Source of the DNA: Nitratireductor aquimarinus
Lineage (GTDB): Bacteria; Pseudomonadota; Alphaproteobacteria; Rhizobiales; Rhizobiaceae
Assembly (NCBI RefSeq): GCF_046773475.1
Contig: NZ_CP177240.1
Coordinates: 62,001 to 126,000 of the forward strand
Direction of reading: 5' to 3'
Length of the DNA: 64,000 bases
The translations under genes and the position numbers were made by a program. Under the pieces are notes generated by a model. The model worked only from the letters and a program-made list of their open reading frames with translations. It searched no databases and was not told where the DNA came from. Every line of letters begins with the position of its first letter. Within the stretch, counting starts at the first letter, position 1. Positions 9,407 through 18,162 of this stretch are shown here, in pieces.

Positions 9407-10258
9407 ATGACCGAACATTGTGCGGGCAAGAGTGGTGGTTTATCAGCTGCGCGCCTCTTCAGGGCCGCGCTGGCGGGTTTTGCCCTGTGCTCTGCGTCCG
9501 CTGCGGCGCAGGCCAGCGACATGCTTGGCGCGACAGAGGCCGAAATCCAGGATCAGCAGCGATGGCGGGTGATTTTCAGCCCCTATGTCTGGGGCGCGTC
9601 GCTCAACGGCACGGCGGGCGTTCTTGGATATAGCACTGATGTAAAAATGCCCTTTCATGAGATCTTTAAGAATCTCGATGCCGGATTGATGGGCAATCTG
9701 GAAGTCACGAATGGCACGTTCGGCGTCTATGTCGACGGCCAGTACGTCAAGACCAGCCAGGATGAAGACATTCTGGACAATGAACTGGCGTTGCAGGTCA
9801 TCAACACCACGCTTGCCGCCGGCGCCTATTATCGCGTTTACGAGCAGGAGCTGGGTGGCGCGACGCTCTTTGGCAGGCCGCGCGTGTTCGCAATCGAGCC
9901 GACGCTTGGTGTTCGCTGGACACAGATAGACGCCAAGGTCGAAGTCGGGCCGATGACCGCTCGCCGGAAGGTGCAGTGGACCGACCCGTTCATCGGCGCG
10001 CGGATGATCTACGACATTGATGACCGTTGGAATTTTGCGGCGGAAGCAGACATTGGCGGATTTGGCGCCGGCACTGATTTCAGTGCGCACGGTCAGGCCT
10101 ATCTCGGCTACCGGACCATGATCCACGACGTGCCCACCATGTTCCGCGCCGGCTATCGCGTTCTGTATCAGGACTATGATGGCGGCGACAATGTCAGCGA
10201 CTTCAAGTATCGCGTGACCCAGCATGGCCCGGTCGTCGGGCTTTCCATCACATTTTAG
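9407..10258 (+). CDS. outer-membrane beta-barrel protein
   Basis: A 283-residue exported protein. Residues 1-38 form a signal peptide (LFRAALAGFALCSASAAAQA then SDML). The mature part has alternating aromatic and glycine-rich strands (WRVIFSPYVWGASLNG, FGVYVDGQYVKTS, RAGYRVLYQDYDGG) and ends in ...VGLSITF, with the terminal Phe typical of barrels inserted by BamA. It is therefore predicted to sit in the outer membrane, with a barrel of about 8-10 strands. No specific ligand or enzyme motif is visible. The gene stands alone, with 250 bp upstream and a strong hairpin downstream. Confidence 0.75.
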   Translation: MTEHCAGKSGGLSAARLFRAALAGFALCSASAAAQASDMLGATEAEIQDQQRWRVIFSPYVWGASLNGTAGVLGYSTDVKMPFHEIFKNLDAGLMGNLEVTNGTFGVYVDGQYVKTSQDEDILDNELALQVINTTLAAGAYYRVYEQELGGATLFGRPRVFAIEPTLGVRWTQIDAKVEVGPMTARRKVQWTDPFIGARMIYDIDDRWNFAAEADIGGFGAGTDFSAHGQAYLGYRTMIHDVPTMFRAGYRVLYQDYDGGDNVSDFKYRVTQHGPVVGLSITF

Positions 10259-10263
10259 GGCGT

Positions 10264-10294
10264 TGTGCCGCCAGGGGAAACACCTGGCGGCACA
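10264..10294. terminator. hairpin terminator between converging genes
   Basis: A perfect 12-bp stem (10264-10275 with 10283-10294) and 7-nt loop lie between the barrel gene and the converging DUF1684 gene. There is no T-run, so it may act with Rho or as a transcript-end stabiliser. Confidence 0.6.
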
Positions 10295-10317
10295 TGCCTG
10301 AAGACTGTGGAGGCCGG

Positions 10318-11196
10318 TCAGTCCTTGGGCTGATAGGTCATGGTCCGGGCAATGTTCTGCGCAGGGCGTTTTTCGCCGGCCAGAACCTCGAAATCGAGGT
10401 GGTTTTCCGGAGGAACCAGCGGGCAGGTCACGAAGTTCGTGAAGGCGCAGGGCAGTGCGACCGCATAGTTAAAATCGATCCAGTCGATGCGGCTGTTGGT
10501 CTCGTCGGTGAACTGAAGTTCAATGACGCGGCCGGCGCCATAGGTGACGGGACCATTGGTCTTGTCGCGCACATGGGCGACTGGCTGCACGCCGTCCGGC
10601 GTGTCCTTGCCGATGAGAACGAGCTCGTGGCTCTTGCCTTTGTACTCGAAGGTGAAGGTGCCCATGCGCGGCGTGGATTCACGCACGCCTTCTTCCACCG
10701 TTTCAGCCTCATAGTCGGTGCGTTCGCTCGGCGTGTAGACGCCGCGAATGCGCCATTCGGGATCATAGTCGAAAGCGGTGACGCCGGCGTCTTCCAGACG
10801 CGTAGCCTCGCGCGGGTCGCGCACGCGGACGCCGAAAAGCGGCTGGCCGTCATGCGTCGTGCGCAGAAGCGTTTCCACCTCGTTGCGGCCGAAATAGACC
10901 GGAAGGCTGTCGCCATGACCATAGGTCTGGTTGCGGCCCGGAATGATCTCCACCGGGCCCGTGGGGTATTCGCCGTCCACCGACAGGTTCGGGCCTTCGG
11001 CGGGCGGGGTGAACATGATGCGTCCGTCTTCCACCGACCAGGTGCCCGGCAGAAGGTCAAAGGTGACGCCCTGATCGTCTTTCTCCAGCCAGTACTGCGC
11101 AACCAGCGAAGTCCAACCATACGGGCGGAACATCTTGGCGACGTGGGCATAGCGCCATTCGCGCCATTGACCTTCCAGGTGTTCTGTCGTGGGCAT
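10318..11196 (-). CDS. DUF1684 family protein
   Basis: A 292-residue soluble protein matching the DUF1684 family by its C-terminal signature: DWIDFNYAVALPCAFT, then TCPLVPPENHLDFEVLAGEK. The family has no established function. Earlier parts contain LLPGTWSVEDGRI and a beta-rich region (GTFTFEYKGKSHELVL). The ATG at 11196 lies 8 nt after an AAAGGA; the ATG at 11202 is only 2 nt away from it, so 11196 was preferred. It follows the BAAT-type thioesterase gene by 65 bp on the same strand, suggesting co-transcription and a possible role with acyl compounds. No signal peptide was seen. Confidence 0.8.
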   Translation of the reverse strand: MPTTEHLEGQWREWRYAHVAKMFRPYGWTSLVAQYWLEKDDQGVTFDLLPGTWSVEDGRIMFTPPAEGPNLSVDGEYPTGPVEIIPGRNQTYGHGDSLPVYFGRNEVETLLRTTHDGQPLFGVRVRDPREATRLEDAGVTAFDYDPEWRIRGVYTPSERTDYEAETVEEGVRESTPRMGTFTFEYKGKSHELVLIGKDTPDGVQPVAHVRDKTNGPVTYGAGRVIELQFTDETNSRIDWIDFNYAVALPCAFTNFVTCPLVPPENHLDFEVLAGEKRPAQNIARTMTYQPKD

Positions 11197-11261
11197 GTTC
11201 ATCTTCCTTTCGAAGGATTCAGTTGTCTGCTTGCGCAAAAGAAAGTGGGTGGACCGGCGCT

Positions 11262-12578
11262 TCAGCCGGCCGGGCGTGTGAGTTCGTCGAGGAATGCGAG
11301 GACACCGCGCCAGGAGCCTTCATCCGCCCGTGCGTTGCCCGATGGCGTGCCGCCATTCGTGTAGGGCACTTTCGAAACCGGGTGCTCGCGGCTCAACTGG
11401 GTTGAGGGCACGAAGGGCAGGTTGATCGCATGGCCGGCGTCATCGAAATCGAGGTGACGAACGAGGTGCGGGTGGTCGTGCCGGTTGAGGGTCGAAACCA
11501 CCATCTTTGAGTAGAGGCTCGATGGCCAGGCGCGGTCGTCGCGGCCTGAAACGAGCAGAACGGCGGCCTTCGTGTTCTCGATCGGAATGCGTGAGCGGGC
11601 GGCCAGATCGGTGTCCTTCAGGCCCTCGAAGAAGACGGAATGATGCCGGGTCGGTGGTGCATCGCCGCCCCAGGGGTGCCAGTGCACGGCCTTGTTGTCC
11701 TGCCAGAGATGGGTAAGCGGCTCACCACCCCGGGTCCAGGTCACGCCCTGCCAGCCGCCACGCGCGGGATCACCCGCACCCTGTGCGCCATGCACCATGG
11801 CGCCCGGCACATAGGCGATCACGGCGGAGATGAGATCGGGGAAGGTCGCGCCGAGAAGCAGGGAGAGTTCGCCGCCGCGCGACTGCCCGGCCACCGCCAC
11901 GAAACCGTCGCGCGGCTTGAGCGTGCGGTGCGCCCAGTTGAGGCCGGTCTCCAGATATTCGAGCGGGGTTTCGGTGATGAAGGGCGACAGGCCCGGAGCC
12001 TTGAAATAGCCGAGCGCAAAAGCCTGATAGCCATGAGAGGCGTAAAGCGCGCCGCGCGGCTCGTTGATGCCGCCGCCGGAACCATTGAGCACCACCACGA
12101 CGGGATGCGGGCCGGGGCCTGCGGGTGTGAACAGCGTGCCGACCAGCCCGTCTTCGCGGATGTCCTGCCGTTCCACGCCTTCCGCTGCGAGACGCTGGAG
12201 AAGCGCACCCTCTGCCTTGACGCCGGCGGCGGTTTCCGCCGTCAGCGCCGTCTTCAGCGGCTGCATGACGTCGTCGGGGAAAAGCTCCTGACTGTTGCTG
12301 TCGACCGGCTTCTGGCTCCAGATCAGGCCCATTGCCGAGATTTCCGCATAATCGCCGCCAACGGGCGCATCGCGGGTCAGATCCACGACGCCATCGGCAT
12401 CGGCCATGAATGTCGCCTGGCTGTACCAGACAACGCCGCCCGCCCGCACTGTCCGCGCGGAGATCGCGACGAGTTCATCGGGCGCGAGGCCCGAGACGAC
12501 GATGCGGCGGGGCTCGTCGATCAGGCCGTCAGCGGGGGTGACGGAAACAACGGGCGCGGAAGCAGGATTTGTCGTCAT
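11262..12578 (-). CDS. acyl-CoA thioesterase / BAAT-type alpha/beta hydrolase
   Basis: A 438-residue two-domain protein. Residues about 10-130 match the beta-sandwich N domain of acyl-CoA thioesterases and bile acid-CoA:amino acid N-acyltransferases. Residues about 140-435 form an alpha/beta hydrolase domain. The nucleophile is Ser233 in GQSRGGEL; candidate triad partners are Asp347/348 in SGRDD and His383 in DDAGHAI. A Ser rather than the Cys of mammalian BAAT favours thioester hydrolysis over amino-acid conjugation. It lies 104 bp after the Ldh-type oxidoreductase in the run of minus-strand genes that begins with the ABC importer. No signal peptide is visible, so the substrate is probably a cytoplasmic acyl thioester or ester. 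Confidence 0.85.
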   Translation of the reverse strand: MTTNPASAPVVSVTPADGLIDEPRRIVVSGLAPDELVAISARTVRAGGVVWYSQATFMADADGVVDLTRDAPVGGDYAEISAMGLIWSQKPVDSNSQELFPDDVMQPLKTALTAETAAGVKAEGALLQRLAAEGVERQDIREDGLVGTLFTPAGPGPHPVVVVLNGSGGGINEPRGALYASHGYQAFALGYFKAPGLSPFITETPLEYLETGLNWAHRTLKPRDGFVAVAGQSRGGELSLLLGATFPDLISAVIAYVPGAMVHGAQGAGDPARGGWQGVTWTRGGEPLTHLWQDNKAVHWHPWGGDAPPTRHHSVFFEGLKDTDLAARSRIPIENTKAAVLLVSGRDDRAWPSSLYSKMVVSTLNRHDHPHLVRHLDFDDAGHAINLPFVPSTQLSREHPVSKVPYTNGGTPSGNARADEGSWRGVLAFLDELTRPAG

Positions 12579-12682
12579 CTAGAGCACCATTTCTGCAAGA
12601 GGGGTGGTCAGCCATTTCCGGGCATTGGCGCGCAGAGGGGCTGAGCCGGAGGCACTCCGGCCGTGTCGGGAAAGGCGTGGCA

Positions 12683-13597
12683 TTATTGGTTCGCCTCACC
12701 TGTCATGCGTGCGAGCTGAGCATCGAGGTGTTTGGCAAAATCATAGCCCAATGCGGCTTCGGGCGAGCGTGCGCCGCCGCGCGGCCAGTGACCGCCGCTT
12801 CCGGTCCAGTCGCTTTTGAGGGCTGCAAGCCGGGCCTGCCAGTCGATGCTGTCTCCGGCTGCTTCAGGGTCGAAGGCAAGCAGGAACACGCCCCGGCCTT
12901 TCGGATCGTCACGGCCACCGCCGGCGACACCGGCCAGAAGTTCGACCACGAGGCCAAGCAGAGAGCCAACCTGTCCGCCGCGCGGCAGAAGTGCGGTAAC
13001 CTCGGAGGCGATGGTGGTCGGCTGTCCTTCGCCATTCAGCGCAATTCCCTCCGGCAGGGGAGCGCGGGTGCTGCGGGCGTTGCGGATGTCGGCCATGGTG
13101 GCGGTGCTGCTTGCCACGTCGATCACCACGCGGTCCGCGCCGGTGCCCATGGCGAGGGCGAACGGATTGGTGCCGATGACGGCGCGCGTGCCGCCATGGG
13201 CGGCGACGAAAGGCGGGCCTTCGGCCCCGGCGATCCCGACAAGGCCGGCATCGGCGAGATGGCGCACGAAGGGAGCAAGCCGGCCGAAGCCCCTGACGCC
13301 ACGCAGAAAGACGGCGGCGATGCCCTTTTTCCGTGCGGCTGTGGCGAGGTCCAGCGTGGTGCTCGCAACGGCAAGCGGTGCAAAGGAGGCAGAGCAGTCG
13401 AGCCAGCTTACTGTCTGCGGGGTTTCGGCAGTCGGGACGGGCGCGGCGTCGGCCGTCCACTCATCGAGCATGGCAATGCCGAAGCGCGACAGGTTGAGCG
13501 CGTCGGCCTCGATCAGTGCTGCTGCGGCAAGTTTCGCTGCCGGAGTGTCGCCAAGCGCTGCCGAGAGCCGCGCAACTGCGTCGGGAAATGCGATCAT
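12683..13597 (-). CDS. Ldh-type (malate/L-lactate/ureidoglycolate) oxidoreductase family protein
   Basis: A 304-residue member of the Ldh_2 NAD(P)-dependent dehydrogenase family, which is usually 330-350 residues. Family marks include IGTNPFALAMG, VIDVASSTATMADIRNA and RGGQVGSLLGLVVELLAG. The family's N-terminal catalytic motif (Ser-His-Gly) appears here as LSRFGIAML near residues 36-44, so the usual catalytic His is absent. The enzyme may use another residue or have changed function. It overlaps the GntR gene by 4 bp and belongs to the importer operon. Relatives act on 2-hydroxy acids, cyclic imines or sulfolactate; the substrate here is unknown. Confidence 0.8.
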   Translation of the reverse strand: MIAFPDAVARLSAALGDTPAAKLAAAALIEADALNLSRFGIAMLDEWTADAAPVPTAETPQTVSWLDCSASFAPLAVASTTLDLATAARKKGIAAVFLRGVRGFGRLAPFVRHLADAGLVGIAGAEGPPFVAAHGGTRAVIGTNPFALAMGTGADRVVIDVASSTATMADIRNARSTRAPLPEGIALNGEGQPTTIASEVTALLPRGGQVGSLLGLVVELLAGVAGGGRDDPKGRGVFLLAFDPEAAGDSIDWQARLAALKSDWTGSGGHWPRGGARSPEAALGYDFAKHLDAQLARMTGEANQ

Positions 13598-14313
13598 TCG
13601 TCCATGCCCCGCGCTGCATTGCCGATCTGGACTTCGCCAGCGGACAGATAACCGAGCGTCATCAGGCGTTCGATCAGGAACGCCCGGCTGCTCTTGATGT
13701 GTTCGGCCTCGATGGCGGCGGCCCTTTCGCCATCGCCGGCCTCGATGGCGTCGACAAGCGCCGTGTGCTCGTCCGAGTGCTCGCCGATCTTGACCGAGAA
13801 ATCGATTGCGAAGCGCAGAAGGCGTTCAAGCTCGTCGAACAGGGTTTCCGAGAGAGCGACAACGCGCTTGTTGCGGCTGCACTGCGCGATGGCGACGTGG
13901 AAGCGCCGCGCCACCTGCTGCATGGCCCCGATGTCGAGCGGCGTTGCATATTCGGCAACGATTTCGCGCAGCTCGGCGATGTCGGCCGGAGTGGCGTAAC
14001 GCGCTGCCTGCCGTGCTGCATGCGGGCCGATGGCCGCGCGCAGGTCCAGGATTTCGTGGACGGCCTGAAACGTGATGGTGGCCACGCGATAACCGCTGCG
14101 CGGCAGGATCGTCACGAGCCCGTCGGCCGCGAGCTTCTGCATGGCGTCGCGCACCGGCGTTTTCGAAACGTCGTAGTCACGCGCAATGGCGTTGGTGTCG
14201 AGCGTGGTGCCCGGTGCGAGTTCGCAGCGCACGATTTTCTGCCGGAGCGCAAGATAGATGCGCTCCGAGACGGGTGTGTGGGCGTTGGGGGCCGGGCCGG
14301 TGTCGACGGTCAT
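13594..14313 (-). CDS. GntR-family regulator, FCD (FadR) subfamily
   Basis: A 239-residue repressor-type protein. Residues about 15-80 form the winged helix (LRQKIVRCELAPGTTLDTN, then YDVSKTPVRDAMQKL). Residues about 90-220 are the all-helical FCD effector domain, which often binds a small carboxylate through a metal held by Asp and His residues. It is encoded inside the importer operon, 21 bp after the permease gene, and overlaps the Ldh-type gene by 4 bp, so it probably controls its own operon. The perfect palindrome at 17094-17107 upstream of the first gene is a candidate operator. Confidence 0.93.
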   Translation of the reverse strand: MTVDTGPAPNAHTPVSERIYLALRQKIVRCELAPGTTLDTNAIARDYDVSKTPVRDAMQKLAADGLVTILPRSGYRVATITFQAVHEILDLRAAIGPHAARQAARYATPADIAELREIVAEYATPLDIGAMQQVARRFHVAIAQCSRNKRVVALSETLFDELERLLRFAIDFSVKIGEHSDEHTALVDAIEAGDGERAAAIEAEHIKSSRAFLIERLMTLGYLSAGEVQIGNAARGMDE

Positions 14314-14334
14314 GAGCCTCTTTTCCTCAGCCGA

Positions 14335-15150
14335 TCAGTTCTTCGCCCAGGCTACGAAGTGCCGCTCCAGCGCCTCAAGGGCGAGGATGGTGAGATAGCC
14401 CATGACCGAAATCACGACGATGCCGACGAACATGCGCGAGACCGCAAAGGTCTGCCACGATGCCCAGATGAAGAAGCCGACGCCGCTGCGCGCACCGAGG
14501 AACTCGGCGGCTGCGATGATGATGTAGGACGAACCCGCAGCAAGCTTCAGGCCGGTGAAGATGCTTGGCAGCGCAGCCGGGAAGGCGATGCGCGTGAAGG
14601 TCTGGAACCGGCTCGCGCCTGCGTTCTTGGCGACATCCATGTAAATCTGCGGGGTCTGCAGGACGCCGCCCATGGTGTTGTAGAACATCAGGAAGAACAC
14701 GCCGATGGCGATGACGACGAATTTGGATGCATCGCCGACGCCGAAGATCAGCAGGATCAGTGGGAGGATGGCGATCTTCGGCACCGGATAGAGTGCCGAG
14801 AAGATCGGACCGAGGATGCGGCGGGCAGGCTGGGACAGGCCCAGAATGAGGCCGAGCGTGATGCCCGGAATGGCGCCCATCATGTAGCCGATGCCCACAC
14901 GGCGCAGGGTTGCGCCCATATGCTCGAAAAGCTCCAGGCTCACGATCATGCGCCAGGCGGTTTCGGCGATGGCGCTGGGAGCCGGGAAGAAGCGGCGGTC
15001 GATCAGGTTGAACTGGCTCGACAGCTCCCAGATCAAAAGGAGCAGAAGCGGGCTGAAATAGGACGCGAAGCGGAACAGTTTTTCGCGCCGCGCCGGCGCT
15101 TTGAGCCGGCGGAGTTCGTCTTCTGTCAGTATCGTGGTCGCAGTGCTCAT
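14335..15150 (-). CDS. ABC importer permease, SsuC/TauC type
   Basis: A 271-residue inner-membrane permease with about six helices. The coupling-helix motif that meets the ATPase is seen around VAKNAGASRFQTFTRIAFPAALPS. The family moves sulfonates, taurine, nitrate, thiamine precursors or phthalate-like acids, and the sequence does not separate these. The gene starts 1 bp after the ATPase gene and forms a single transport unit with it and the binding protein. Confidence 0.92.
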   Translation of the reverse strand: MSTATTILTEDELRRLKAPARREKLFRFASYFSPLLLLLIWELSSQFNLIDRRFFPAPSAIAETAWRMIVSLELFEHMGATLRRVGIGYMMGAIPGITLGLILGLSQPARRILGPIFSALYPVPKIAILPLILLIFGVGDASKFVVIAIGVFFLMFYNTMGGVLQTPQIYMDVAKNAGASRFQTFTRIAFPAALPSIFTGLKLAAGSSYIIIAAAEFLGARSGVGFFIWASWQTFAVSRMFVGIVVISVMGYLTILALEALERHFVAWAKN

Positions 15151-15151
15151 C

Positions 15152-15958
15152 TCATGCCTCCGCAGGAGAGGCCAGCAAGCGCCAGACCTCGTAAGTCATA
15201 TCCCAGAAACGCTTGTCGCGGCGCATCTCCACAACGTCGCGCGGGCGTTCGAAGGGGACGCGCATGTCGGCGACCAGCCTGCCGGGGCGCGGCGACATGA
15301 CGAGAACGCGATCCGCCAGCGTCAGCGCTTCATCGACACTGTGCGTGATGAAGACCACGGTCTTGCCGGTCGTTTCCCAGATTCGCAGCAATTCCTGCTG
15401 GAGAACCAGGCGCGTCTGCTCATCCAGTGCGCCGAACGGCTCATCCATCAAGAGGATGTCGCGGTCGTCGACAAGAGCGCGCGCCACGGAGACGCGCTGC
15501 TTCATGCCGCCGGAAAGCTGATGGGGAAGGGCGTTCGCGAAGTCGGTCAGGCCCGTCAGCGTCAGCATTTCGCGCACACGCGTCTCCTGCTGTGCGCGGG
15601 GCACGCCTTTGAGGCTCAGAGGAAACGCGATGTTCTGCGACACGGTCAGCCAGGGCAGCACGGACGCTTCCTGGAAAACCATCGCCGGCGGCGTCGAACT
15701 GTGCAGCTTCACGGAACCGCTCAGCTCGTCCTCTAGGCCGGCGAGAATGCGAAGAACCGTGGTCTTGCCGCAGCCACTGGGGCCAACGATGCACACGAAT
15801 TCGCCGCGTTCGACCTCAAAGCTGACGTCGGAGACGGCCACGGTCACGCGGTCGTCCTGGCTGTCGTAGAACGCTTTGGTCAGATGGCTGACCTCGATGG
15901 CCGCTCCGGCGGTCTTCGCCGGAGACGGACGCACTTTTTCCTGCACGGCCTGCATCAC
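15152..15958 (-). CDS. ABC importer ATP-binding protein, SsuB/TauB type
   Basis: A 268-residue ATPase. It has Walker A GPSGCGKTT, Q-loop VFQEASVLPWLTV, the ABC signature LSGGMKQRVSVARAL, Walker B ILLMDEPFGALD and the switch His in VFITHSVDEA. The Q-loop and signature wording are typical of the nitrate/sulfonate/taurine group. It overlaps the binding-protein gene by 4 bp and is followed by the permease after 1 bp, so the three subunits are made in a fixed order. It energises uptake at the inner membrane. Confidence 0.95.
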   Translation of the reverse strand: MMQAVQEKVRPSPAKTAGAAIEVSHLTKAFYDSQDDRVTVAVSDVSFEVERGEFVCIVGPSGCGKTTVLRILAGLEDELSGSVKLHSSTPPAMVFQEASVLPWLTVSQNIAFPLSLKGVPRAQQETRVREMLTLTGLTDFANALPHQLSGGMKQRVSVARALVDDRDILLMDEPFGALDEQTRLVLQQELLRIWETTGKTVVFITHSVDEALTLADRVLVMSPRPGRLVADMRVPFERPRDVVEMRRDKRFWDMTYEVWRLLASPAEA

Positions 15959-16974
15959 TTCTTGCTTGCGAGGAGTTCGTTGGCACGCTGCAGAAGATCG
16001 CGGCGATAAACGCTGTCGATGTCGGAATTGCCCTCATATTCGAGCGCGCCGCGCTGACGGAAGAACTCTTCCTGTTCACGCACCGATTCCATGTCGATGG
16101 CGCCGTCTTCGGAGCGGACCGTATAGGGAATGCCGCGCAGGGCGTCGGGCTCGGTGCCGGTGTAGTTCGACACGATCTCGAGGATCTTGTCGTCTTCCCA
16201 GCCGCCATTGTCGAGCTGGCGTGCAGCTTTCAGATAGGCCGCCATGAAACGCACAACCGCGTCCTCGTTCTCTTCGACGAAGTCCTGGTTGAAGGCGATC
16301 AGGCCAAGCTCGGTGCCAAAGGTGTGATCCTCGACCAGACGGCGGCCAAGACCCTGCTTTTCAAGCTGGTGGGCGAAGGGCTCGATGCTCCAGCCCGCTT
16401 CAAGCCCGCCATTGGCGAAGGCGGCGGCGGTCGCGGGCGGCGGCAGGTAGACCGGCTCGACGTCGTCGATGGTCAGGCCACCCTTTTCGAGCGCCTTTGC
16501 GACCGAATACATGCCAAAGCCGCCGGGGCCGGGAATTCCAATGCGCTTGCCCTTGAGGTCGGCAACGGTGCGGATGCCTTCATCCCAGGCCGTTTGCGAC
16601 ACCATGAAAGGCGACGGGGAGGGAACCGTGTTCGGCATGCGCGCCGAGGTGGCGATGATGGAAACCGTGGCGCCGCGATCGAGCGCGTTGAAGAGGCTGG
16701 AGGCCCAGGTGGCGGCACCCGCTTCAATGTTGCCGGAGGCGAGCATCTGGATGGTCTCGGCCGTGTTGCCTTTCGGCGAGAGCGTCACGTCGACGCCGAA
16801 CTCATCGAAATATCCCAGATCTTCCGCGACGAAGAAGGGCGCATAGTCGGCAAAGGGAGAATAGAGGAACTCGATCTCCGGCAGGTCTTCGGCCTTTGTT
16901 GGCAGGGTGGCTGCCGGGGCCAAAGCGACAGCAAACGCGGCTGCCATGAGAACACGACGACTGACTGAGAGCAT
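15955..16974 (-). CDS. ABC importer substrate-binding protein, SsuA/TauA (NMT1) type
   Basis: A 339-residue periplasmic protein. The start chosen has an AGGAGG about 10 nt upstream and gives a classical signal peptide (SRRVLMAAAFAVALA, ending near TKAED). The mature part fits the NMT1/SsuA-like group: FLYSPFADYAPFFVAEDLGYF, then KGNTAETIQMLASGNIEAG and KGKRIGIPGPGG. It is the first gene of a minus-strand operon with ATPase, permease, GntR and Ldh-type genes. The ligand is unknown. An associated 2-hydroxy-acid-type dehydrogenase would fit a small carboxylate or sulfonate. Confidence 0.9.
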   Translation of the reverse strand: MLSVSRRVLMAAAFAVALAPAATLPTKAEDLPEIEFLYSPFADYAPFFVAEDLGYFDEFGVDVTLSPKGNTAETIQMLASGNIEAGAATWASSLFNALDRGATVSIIATSARMPNTVPSPSPFMVSQTAWDEGIRTVADLKGKRIGIPGPGGFGMYSVAKALEKGGLTIDDVEPVYLPPPATAAAFANGGLEAGWSIEPFAHQLEKQGLGRRLVEDHTFGTELGLIAFNQDFVEENEDAVVRFMAAYLKAARQLDNGGWEDDKILEIVSNYTGTEPDALRGIPYTVRSEDGAIDMESVREQEEFFRQRGALEYEGNSDIDSVYRRDLLQRANELLASKK

Positions 16975-17093
16975 GCGTGAGACTCCTCCTTCTCCGCAAG
17001 GAAAACTGGCCGGCGCCTGACATTTCCGCCCCTGTCCGAAGCCTTTCCGGGCCGTGGGCAGGGAGAACGTCATGCCGGAAATGAAACCGTACA

Positions 17094-17107
17094 ACTGATA
17101 TATCAGT
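17094..17107. promoter_or_regulatory. candidate GntR operator
   Basis: ACTGATATATCAGT is a perfect 14-bp palindrome 120 bp upstream of the binding-protein start. A partial copy (CTGATAT) follows at 17116-17122. Short AT-centred palindromes like this are typical sites of FCD-type GntR proteins, one of which is encoded in the operon. Confidence 0.55.
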
Positions 17108-17194
17108 GGCGCAACCTGATATTTTCATTTTGGTACTGTTGTATCGATTGAAGCAATTTCGCCCGTGTCGGGCGGGGTAAATCGGGGAAGGCCT

Positions 17195-18124
17195 CTAGCC
17201 GAAACGCCGGGCGCAATTGCAGAACTCCCTGAGCAGCGGGTTCTGGTTCGCCGGCGACCAGAAAAGCGCGAGCTCGTGGTCTGGCAGCGCTGGCTCGGTG
17301 GGCTTCAGAACCAGTTCGGGGCTCATGGAGAGCGTGTCCGGCGAGATCAGGCAGACGCCGACACCCGCCGTTGCAAGCGCCATCTGGGACTGCGCGGTGC
17401 TGACCTGGGTGTGGACGATGCGCGGCGTGAAGCCCAGCGCATGAAGACCGCCCATCTGATAATCGTAATGCGCGCGGTGATAGTTTCGCGGCGCGAGAAT
17501 GATCTCCAGATGCGCCAGATCCTCGCCGCTGAGAAACGGCTTTGCGGCGAGCGGATGGTGCCGTGAAAGGCAGATCAGATAGGGGGCCTTCCAGACGGTG
17601 ATGCTCTCCAGATCCTCCGACAGGCGCGGCGGCGTCGGAATGGTCAGGAAGGCAGCGTCCAGCTCGCCTTCGTTCAGCTTCTGGCTCAGCTCTTCGGCAG
17701 AAAGTTCGGTGAGGAAGAAATCGCTTGCCGGATGGCTTTTGCGAAACCGTTGCAGCAATTGGGTGGTTGCCGGATAGGACATGTAATTGGGAATGCCTAT
17801 CTTAAGCTCCCGCGCATTGCGCCGCCCTTCGAGCGTTTCGATGGCGTCACCGAAAATGTCGAGCACCCGCTGCGCCTGTCCAAGCAGAAACTGCCCTTCC
17901 GGCGTCAGCCTCAGCAGCCGGTTTCCGCGTTCGACCAGACGCACGCCCAGTGTCGTTTCAAGCTGCGAAATCTGCTGGCTCAGCGTGGGCTGGCTGATGG
18001 CGAGCGACTTTGCCGCGCGGTTGAAGCCGCTCAGGCGGGCCAGTTCGTCGAAATAGATGAGCTGGCGCAGGCTCACATTGCGCATGCGGCGCAGAATGGA
18101 CGGTTCGATGGGATTGCCGGACAT
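17195..18124 (-). CDS. LysR-family transcriptional regulator
   Basis: A 309-residue LTTR. The helix-turn-helix covers residues about 15-75 (FNRAAKSLAISQPTLSQQIS is the recognition region) and the rest is a periplasmic-binding-like effector domain. It is transcribed away from the MBL/ABC/HAD/HD operon across a short gap that contains an LTTR-type box (18163-18177), so it most likely controls that operon. It lies on the same strand as, and 220 bp upstream of, the sulfonate-type importer, which has its own GntR regulator. The start could instead be the internal ATG that gives MRNVSLRQL. Confidence 0.92.
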   Translation of the reverse strand: MSGNPIEPSILRRMRNVSLRQLIYFDELARLSGFNRAAKSLAISQPTLSQQISQLETTLGVRLVERGNRLLRLTPEGQFLLGQAQRVLDIFGDAIETLEGRRNARELKIGIPNYMSYPATTQLLQRFRKSHPASDFFLTELSAEELSQKLNEGELDAAFLTIPTPPRLSEDLESITVWKAPYLICLSRHHPLAAKPFLSGEDLAHLEIILAPRNYHRAHYDYQMGGLHALGFTPRIVHTQVSTAQSQMALATAGVGVCLISPDTLSMSPELVLKPTEPALPDHELALFWSPANQNPLLREFCNCARRFG

Positions 18125-18162
18125 GCCCTGACACTTTCGCGTTTGATCACGGCAACCCGCCT

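Noticed and set aside
13516..15300. A 594-codon plus-strand open frame across the GntR and permease genes
   Set aside because: It lies antisense to well-recognised genes, is rich in Arg, Asp, His and Gln with no domain, and arises from high GC at third positions.
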